Positions 57,799-64,000 of a stretch of 64,000 nt of DNA are shown one piece after another (positions within the stretch are counted from its first letter, which is position 1; the number at the start of each line of letters is the position of its first letter). The DNA is from Gremmenia infestans. Taxonomy: Eukaryota > Ascomycota > Leotiomycetes > Helotiales > Hamatocanthoscyphaceae. The stretch lies in the NCBI GenBank assembly GCA_032629725.1, contig JAFEVB010000020.1, positions 952,501 through 1,016,500 of the forward strand. Reading direction: 5' to 3'. A program made the position numbers and the translations under genes. Under the pieces are notes generated by a model, which searched no databases, had not been told where the DNA came from, and saw nothing but the letters and a program-made list of their open reading frames with translations.

Positions 57799-60092
57799 CT
57801 AAGCTTCATCTGTGAAGGATCCGGGGATAGTGATGGAGAGCCTCTGAACTCCTTCTTTCAGGTGTTCGTCTGTTACTTCCAATGTAGCTGTTGACTTGAT
57901 CGAATCTCTGATAGCGTCATGCTTTTCAGCGAGCGCCTCATCATCCACATGATTGATTGTCTCTTTGACAGTTTCGGGTTCCGGATCCACAGAGGCTTCC
58001 ACAACAAGAGTAGGGGCGGCTGCATCTTCCTGCGCAGCTTGCCATAGGCCCTCGGCATTTTCATCTAGGACAACAGGCTTGCTGGTTCTCTGAACAGTAG
58101 ACTTTTCCGAACTGGCAGGATGTTGGTCCGTCACAGGTGTGATGTCTCGGGGTTGAATCTCGCCTGTCCGTACAACCTCATCTTTCAGTTCCTTCTCCTG
58201 TTCGACTCTGGAGTCTCCACTGCGTCGAGGGCTTCGTGGTTCTTGGTGCATATGTTGAGTAGGAATAACTCCGCCACCCATCCGACACCAAAACATTTGC
58301 TCTCTTAATCGTACACTCTCTTCCCAAGCTGCTTTCTCCGCGTCCTCGTCATCTGCTCTCCAATGGCCGTCTTTTATGATCCGTAAAAAGCCCAGAAGAT
58401 CGCATGTCGAGCGTAAACGGCCATGGCAATACTTGCACAAAGGATATTTCTGAGCGTTTTCGTTTTCACTTGTTCTGAATCGATGGCTCCTAATATGAGT
58501 GGGGTCTTTGCGAGTCTCGCCGCACAGCGAGCATGCAAAAGCGTATGGTCTCGTAGAAGCTGGCATAGGCTCCACAACAAGCGAGCCTTCACAAATAGCA
58601 TTCAGTACGGTTCGTCGAGCTAGCCATGACAGACCTGGCGCTGTATCTAATCTTAGAGTTGGCTCAATATCTTCGGGCAGCGTCCTTTTATAGAATTTGG
58701 TGTCTTTCAATGGAGTTAAAGAATTCGGTCCATTGGTGGAACCGTTACTAATGATAGATGAGGGTGTCGTTGGAGTTGCGGGCGAGGACCCGAGAGTAGC
58801 AGCAGTCGAAATTGACGGCGTGGAGCCACTTGTTGGCAACCCCCCAGAATAAGCTCCCAGACCTAAGCCCAAGCCCATGCTGCCGTAGGATCCACTAGAA
58901 GCTCGGCTGCCAACAACGTTCTTAGACATTCGTAATAAGGAGGTGAAGTCTTCGTAGGCTGAGAGGTCGGTTCGGAGAACTGGGTGCAAGAGATGGGTGA
59001 AGCTCGTCGGATAAGATGGGGCTACAGCATCGGGGACAGACGATTGTGCTGTGTCTACCTCGCGAGAGATATCTTCCTTGCTGTCAAATTTACTTAAGCC
59101 GGGTGTGGAAGGTGCTGTCGGATTTGTATGTTGGTCCTCTTCCTCGGTCATTTGCTCCATAACTTGCTTCAGTGAAGAGAGTTGCTCCTGGTGCGATTTT
59201 AAAAGTCCTTCTGTGTCTGTCAATTGAGCTTTGAGTTGGTCATTTCTGTGCTGCAAAAAATCGTGTTCTTTTTGTGCCTCCTCTCGAGCAGTTATCACCA
59301 TCTGAAAATGTCAACAATGAATTGGAGCTGCGGGAAAGGATCAATTACCTTATTTGCTTCCTCAAACAACGCCGTAGTCAGATTTTCGAGTTCCTGTTCA
59401 ATGCCTTTCTTATCTTTTTCAATTTCCGCCCGCTGCCGTCTCTCCTCCGCTAGGAGTGTAAGCAGCTTATTCTTTTCCGCGTCTGCAATAGACCTCCTGA
59501 CCAGGACTCCGCGGGATAGGAAATCAGCGTGCTCCTGATTTTCTAGCTCAAGCTGCCTGACGCGCTTTTGGGATGCTTCAAGCTGAATTCGGGTCTCGGA
59601 GAGGCTATCGTCTAGGTTTGTTTGGTGATTGATAGCATTTATAAGTTTGTTGCTGAGCGTGGCAACCTCGTTACTTAGATCAGGATGTTGTGTGGGGGTG
59701 GTTGAGCCATTGTCGTTTGCAGGAGACATTGTGCGACTTCGAGGATCTGGTAGAGTACTCATGGTTCCATCGTCGTCATGAAAAGGGCTTAAAACTCGCG
59801 ATGGAGGAAGGCCAGGCGCATTAGCTACAGCAGCCATTGATTTCAGATTTCCGGTAGATATAGACCTCGGCACGAGCTTCGCTGACTTTGGTATACTCTT
59901 GGCCACGTTGTTCGAGGACGAATGAGATCGTAATTGTGGAAAGGAGCGTTGGACGGTGGAATGGTTGTGTTGTGTCCAACCTGCGACTTGGATGAAGCTA
60001 AAATTGACCAGGTCAGCGCATATTAAATATACCATGGCTCAACCAAAGCCAGGCGGATACGAATGCTGGACATACTCGGACATGCTAGACAT
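57799..60092 (-). CDS. SEC2: Sec2-type Rab guanine-nucleotide exchange factor, three exons
   Basis: Activates the exocytic Rab (Sec4) on secretory vesicles. Exons 60076-60092, 59349-59997 and 57799-59301 give 722 aa. After a Ser-rich N-terminus, a long coiled coil (about residues 90-270) contains the family signature LTTALFEEANKMV, whose two halves meet exactly at intron 2. A Ser/Thr-rich linker follows, then a conserved C-terminal region RTVLNAICEGSLVVEPMPAS with two CxxC pairs (CSLCGE and CKYCHGR), as in Sec2/Rabin-like proteins of filamentous fungi. The first coding exon is only 17 nt (MSSMS plus two bases). The frame is open upstream of it to 60275, so a longer N-terminus cannot be excluded, but that sequence looks like leader. 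Confidence 0.88.
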
Positions 60093-61115
60093 CGACTTTA
60101 GGTCTATTGTGTATTGTGTTCTTTCCTCCCTGCGATTCACTTGGGACGAGTGAGAGCTGCAGGTGTTGGATGAGGCCGGAACCGGGCACGAGAATGGAGG
60201 ATGGGGGGGGGAAGCAAGGGCTTTCAAAAAGACGACGGCCTGATCGGAAGGAGTGGACGACTCTAGAAAAGTCAAGACAAGCGCGTACCAGACATTATCA
60301 TGTCACTGTCGCGATATGGTGGGTGGGTTGAAGAAGGATAGTAGTGACCGCGTCCAGCAGTGGCGGGTTGGTGAAGGGAAGTTGAAGTTGGATCAAGGCT
60401 GGTCGTGCTGGTGGTCGTGCTCGTGGCTTGAGATGAGAAGTTGGAGTGAAAAGGGTTAGTCTAGCGCCCAGGTGTACAAGGATACCTACGGACGAAGTGC
60501 TGCGGTTGCAAGCTCCGAGAACAACCATGCAGGCCAGTCGCGCGTCATTCACCACACCACCCACCCACGCCACGGACTTTGAACTTGATGAATGACCGGA
60601 AGAGCAGGTGAGCAGTAGATGGACAGATGGACCAATTGAACGTCTATTCGCTTTGATTAATGACTGATCTTAGAGGAGAGATTATGTGCACTTCTAAACG
60701 AGTCAGAGAGAAACAATATTAAAGAGAATAATCACAATTCAGAGAGAAAGACAATCTCGCAGATCCGCGGTTCCCAATAAGGCAAGGATATTGGTAATAC
60801 TACTGTATAAGCTGCATGCCCAGGCCAGGATACGAAAGGCTTATCGCTCTCACTCACTTCTTCCTCCTTCTTCACTGATAATTTCTACCAAGCAGTGTCA
60901 CTCGAGTTATCACTTTTCAACTTCCAAGTTTCCCTTGCCTATTATCCCTGAGATTGATTGATTGAAATAGGAGGCTGGATACAAATTGGTGTATCCATTA
61001 TTCCTTCCTAGCTCCATCTTCTAATCGGCCTGTGAGAGAGCATCTCCCGCTTTGACAGCAGCTTTGCGGCGCGTATACTTAGACCGCGCCGCGATCCCGC
61101 TGCGGGGGCCAAAAC
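60093..61115. other. Intergenic, SEC2 upstream region
   Basis: GT/GA-rich near SEC2, AT-richer further out. No gene. Confidence 0.55.
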
Positions 61116-61295
61116 GTTGTGGCGAATGCCAACCTGGCTGAGCTTCTCTCATTCATGGGGAACAGGTATTTTCAGAAGAGTACCGGCATCGATGAAACCG
61201 ACGAAGTTTTCTTCACCTTCTTCCCCATCGAATGGCAAATGGCAAAGAGCAAGAAACACGAACAGAATAATCAAGCTACGTACCTGCAGCACTAG
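61116..61295 (+). pseudogene. Coding-like fragment without a start
   Basis: One frame reads NVVANANLAELLSFMGNRYF... through EVFFTFFPIEWQMAKS to a stop after 59 codons. The composition and alternation of hydrophobic and charged residues look protein-coding, unlike the other frames here. There is no upstream ATG before a stop and no convincing upstream exon. It could be the last exon of an unrecognised gene or the relic of one. Family unknown. Confidence 0.25.
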
Positions 61296-64000
61296 TGAGT
61301 TTCCAATAAATGCATCGTATTCGAGGTTCGCTCGTAAAAATACGGTATTCTCGTGTCCTGCCTCGATACTGCTATGGAAGAAGAGGGAGGTTCGTATCTG
61401 AGGAGCACGCTGTCATGGAATCTGCAAATTCTCGTACACATTCTGGTGGAAAAGCTTTTTGACCTTATGCTGGGGCACGCTGCTTGTCAATGCGTTCATG
61501 CTGGTAAGTGTCTCTGGAAGTTTGGAGAGATCTTAAAGGGATCATCCTCGTCTCTTTTACATCTCCATGTTTGTGACAAGAATGCGATATGTTCGGGCCA
61601 TCTTATGCGTTTCACATGGTCATATGATCCAATGCGTGGTCTATTTTCACACGGTCTTCTCCTTGAACCTTCGAGGACGAGTGCGAAGGTTTCCCCGGAT
61701 TGTTGTACTGTTTCAGATAGTGTATACAGCTTGTATATTTGAATTTCAGTTCATTATTGGGTTTCCTAAAGCCTCCGTATTCCCAGATTGTTCATCCCAT
61801 TTCGCTGTCCCTGTCAGCAACAACCCACAGAATCCAGATAAGAAATTGATTGTTTCCCCGTTGGTACTTATCGTACTCTATCCTTCCTATAATCATCCCA
61901 AGTACTCCAATTGTTAGCTTTTTCAAACTTCGCAAAAAAAGAGTACGCGGAACTCACATCACGTATCCCCTTATTCCTGGCTTAGTTTGTCAAAGGGCTA
62001 CCGTTGTCACCATCTCTGCCGCCAATGCGCTTTGGTTCTCTGTATTAGTAAAGTTCTGGTCGATGGAGAGAAGAAAGTTCAGACTCACTTCTTTGTAGCT
62101 TTTTGTGTGAGGAAAAGCTTTGGTGGCATACAAAGCGTGGAAGGGAGAATAGTCAGGATTAAATAATTTTCTGCCACTGCGTGTGTTATGTATGATGGGA
62201 ATGGATGAGATGCAGGCCAGCTTTGCTTGCGAGCACAAGAAGCTGTTTTAGATTATTTCAGTCTCTTATGTCCCGTTCTTGGAGACAAATTTCGAGACAA
62301 GATGCGGGACAGATGTGCGGGGTAACGTCTCTTTCATTCCAGGCTGGCCCTTGTACACCAGTAGGATGGATGGCTCTCTGATCAATCTATCGGATGAGCC
62401 ATATCATTCTGTATGACTTGAAAAACTGGATTTTGAGACTGATATATCAAATTCAAAAGGGTGCGATCTCTGCAAGGGTGCCAAACCCCAAATAAAAGCA
62501 TGCGAAGATCATACGACAACGGCGATTACCCAGATTTTCGACAGCATGTAAGAAGCAACCGCGAGGTTTGAGCCCTGCTACAGATGGTTGTAATTCTGCG
62601 AGGCAAGATATGTCCTATGCTAGCCTTTCAAGCGTGGGTATTCAGAAGCTCTTCGAAGTCTTTAAGTTAGTAGAGCGTTCTGGCAGCCAGAACTTCTCTT
62701 AGCTAGCCTTATAAAAACTTTCGATTGTGAGGAGCTAACATGAAGCTTCATTTGTAATTTGAATATTTTCCTCCTAAGCAGATTGCAAGATATGTCTTGA
62801 AATGTTAACATCTTGAAAATTATACTATTTATCCCGGAAATATGAAATTCGAGTTATTACTGTCCTGTAAATACCATCATCAAGATAACAATTCACATTG
62901 CTATCTCAATGTATAGATACGGTAATAATTGTTACGAGCTGTTAAAATGACGAAGAGCGTAGGGTCCCTCAATACCGTGGTGATCGTGTCGATTCTCCGA
63001 GTGGGCTTAGTGCACAACGCTCTACTTTTGCTCCGTTCTTGAATTCTTTCCCCTCCACTCCTTTTCATACTCGGCCATCATCGCGTCGGCATAACGGACC
63101 CTCGTCTTACTATTTGTATTTCTGTAGTACGCTTTACACAAATTTGAAGTGGGGTATTTACGTACACGAGATCGCGGGCTCTAAGCAAACCGAGGGAAAG
63201 AGAAAGGCATAGTCGACATCCTGTTCCACCATAATAAGATACCCCGTATATTTGCAGTCGTCTCCTGCACAGGCGATGAACGATGTGATGTCGAGATCGT
63301 GGATGGTATGTACGGTTGGGGGTTCCCGTGCCGTGGTGATTGAAACGAGTTGAACATGCTGCGATATTAAACTCCGTATCGGCGGGGTTGGTGAGATATA
63401 GATTTAGGTGGGATGCTGGGATTGAATTTCATAGCTGGCTGTTCCTTGAGGTGAAGAGAAGCAGATTGTCATGGTGATTGATGGATCTGACACGAAGGAA
63501 CAGAGGAGTACTTTCTGTCATACTCCGTAAAGCGCTCGAGAATACCGCATGTGGGGGATGTTTCCTGTGTGGACAAATGTATTGACAGTGTTGAGAGAAG
63601 GATTTTTTTGTTAAAGGTTGTAACGTCTAGGTAGGAGACATGAGGCTTGGTGACTACCTTACCTACTGTACCTGGCCTAGTAAGGTGCGGGATAGGTAGT
63701 TGTTGGAAGTTGTGTGTAACCGAGAAAGCTCAGGGGCTCAGTTGACGCCTAGCGCATTGACAAAAACAGTCTTGGATGAATGATCGACCGACATACATAA
63801 CAAATTCTTCTCCGTAAGTAGTTCCACCTGGAGACTTCTCCACGTGATAAGGCGGGATCTAACCTTTGAAGTCGGAAAGACATTCGGGACGAACCCAAAA
63901 CGCTGAAGAGGCTCCTTGATTTCGAATGATTCCATATGTCAATTATTGGCAAAACCCCCCCCCCAACTCTGAAACCCACGCTAACCGATTTCCGTTCCTT
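61296..64000. other. Gene-poor right end of the window
   Basis: 2.7 kb, AT-rich in parts (62700-62950), with short unsupported frames on both strands. TACTCCGTA occurs at 63521-63529. A run of C (about 63953-63963) is near the edge. Confidence 0.5.

Overview
The window is nuclear DNA of a filamentous ascomycete (Pezizomycotina). Genes are compact and carry short introns of about 47-170 nt with GTAAGT-like donors, CTAAC/CTGAC branch sites and CAG/TAG acceptors. The gene content fits: a HET-domain gene, secreted Ser/Thr-rich proteins, a GH18 chitinase, two P450s, a Zn2Cys6-like regulator and ordinary eukaryotic housekeeping genes. Leotiomycetes is my guess at class, but it is an inference that cannot be verified here. 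No rRNA, tRNA, CRISPR array, intact transposon, bacterial operon or ribosome binding site was seen. All exon boundaries were worked out by hand from splice signals, reading-frame continuity and family motifs.

Layout. 0-8 kb: a P450 (-) divergent from a seven-exon secreted subtilase (+). 9-16 kb: TAH18 diflavin reductase (-), an RRM-RGG-RRM protein (+) and a Gcs1-type ArfGAP (+). 17-25.5 kb: a secreted GH18 chitinase with a chitin-binding domain inside the catalytic fold (+), a G-alpha-like protein that has lost its nucleotide-binding motifs (-), a second P450 (+) and a small secreted protein (+). 26-30 kb: two unrecognised genes (-). 32-37 kb: a tandem GFA/Mss4-like zinc protein (+), a HET-domain protein (+) and, convergent with it, a caspase-fold protein with a signal peptide (-). 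38-45 kb: a large adhesin-like cell-surface protein (+), a doubtful small gene and TRM1 (+). 45-51.7 kb: a long gene-poor stretch with simple repeats and small palindromes. 51.7-60 kb: three genes on the minus strand (Zn2Cys6-like regulator, PRP21/SF3A1, SEC2). 60-64 kb: essentially no recognisable gene apart from a short coding-like fragment.

The genes do not form one pathway. Housekeeping functions (cytosolic Fe-S assembly, vesicle traffic, splicing, tRNA modification) are mixed with accessory ones (secreted hydrolases, surface protein, P450s, non-self recognition). The most unusual items are the predicted pseudo-GTPase with a long N-terminal extension, the HET/caspase-like convergent pair whose caspase member looks secreted, the nested chitin-binding domain, the internally duplicated GFA protein, and the 51-nt, stop-free, frame-preserving introns in the splicing-factor gene PRP21.
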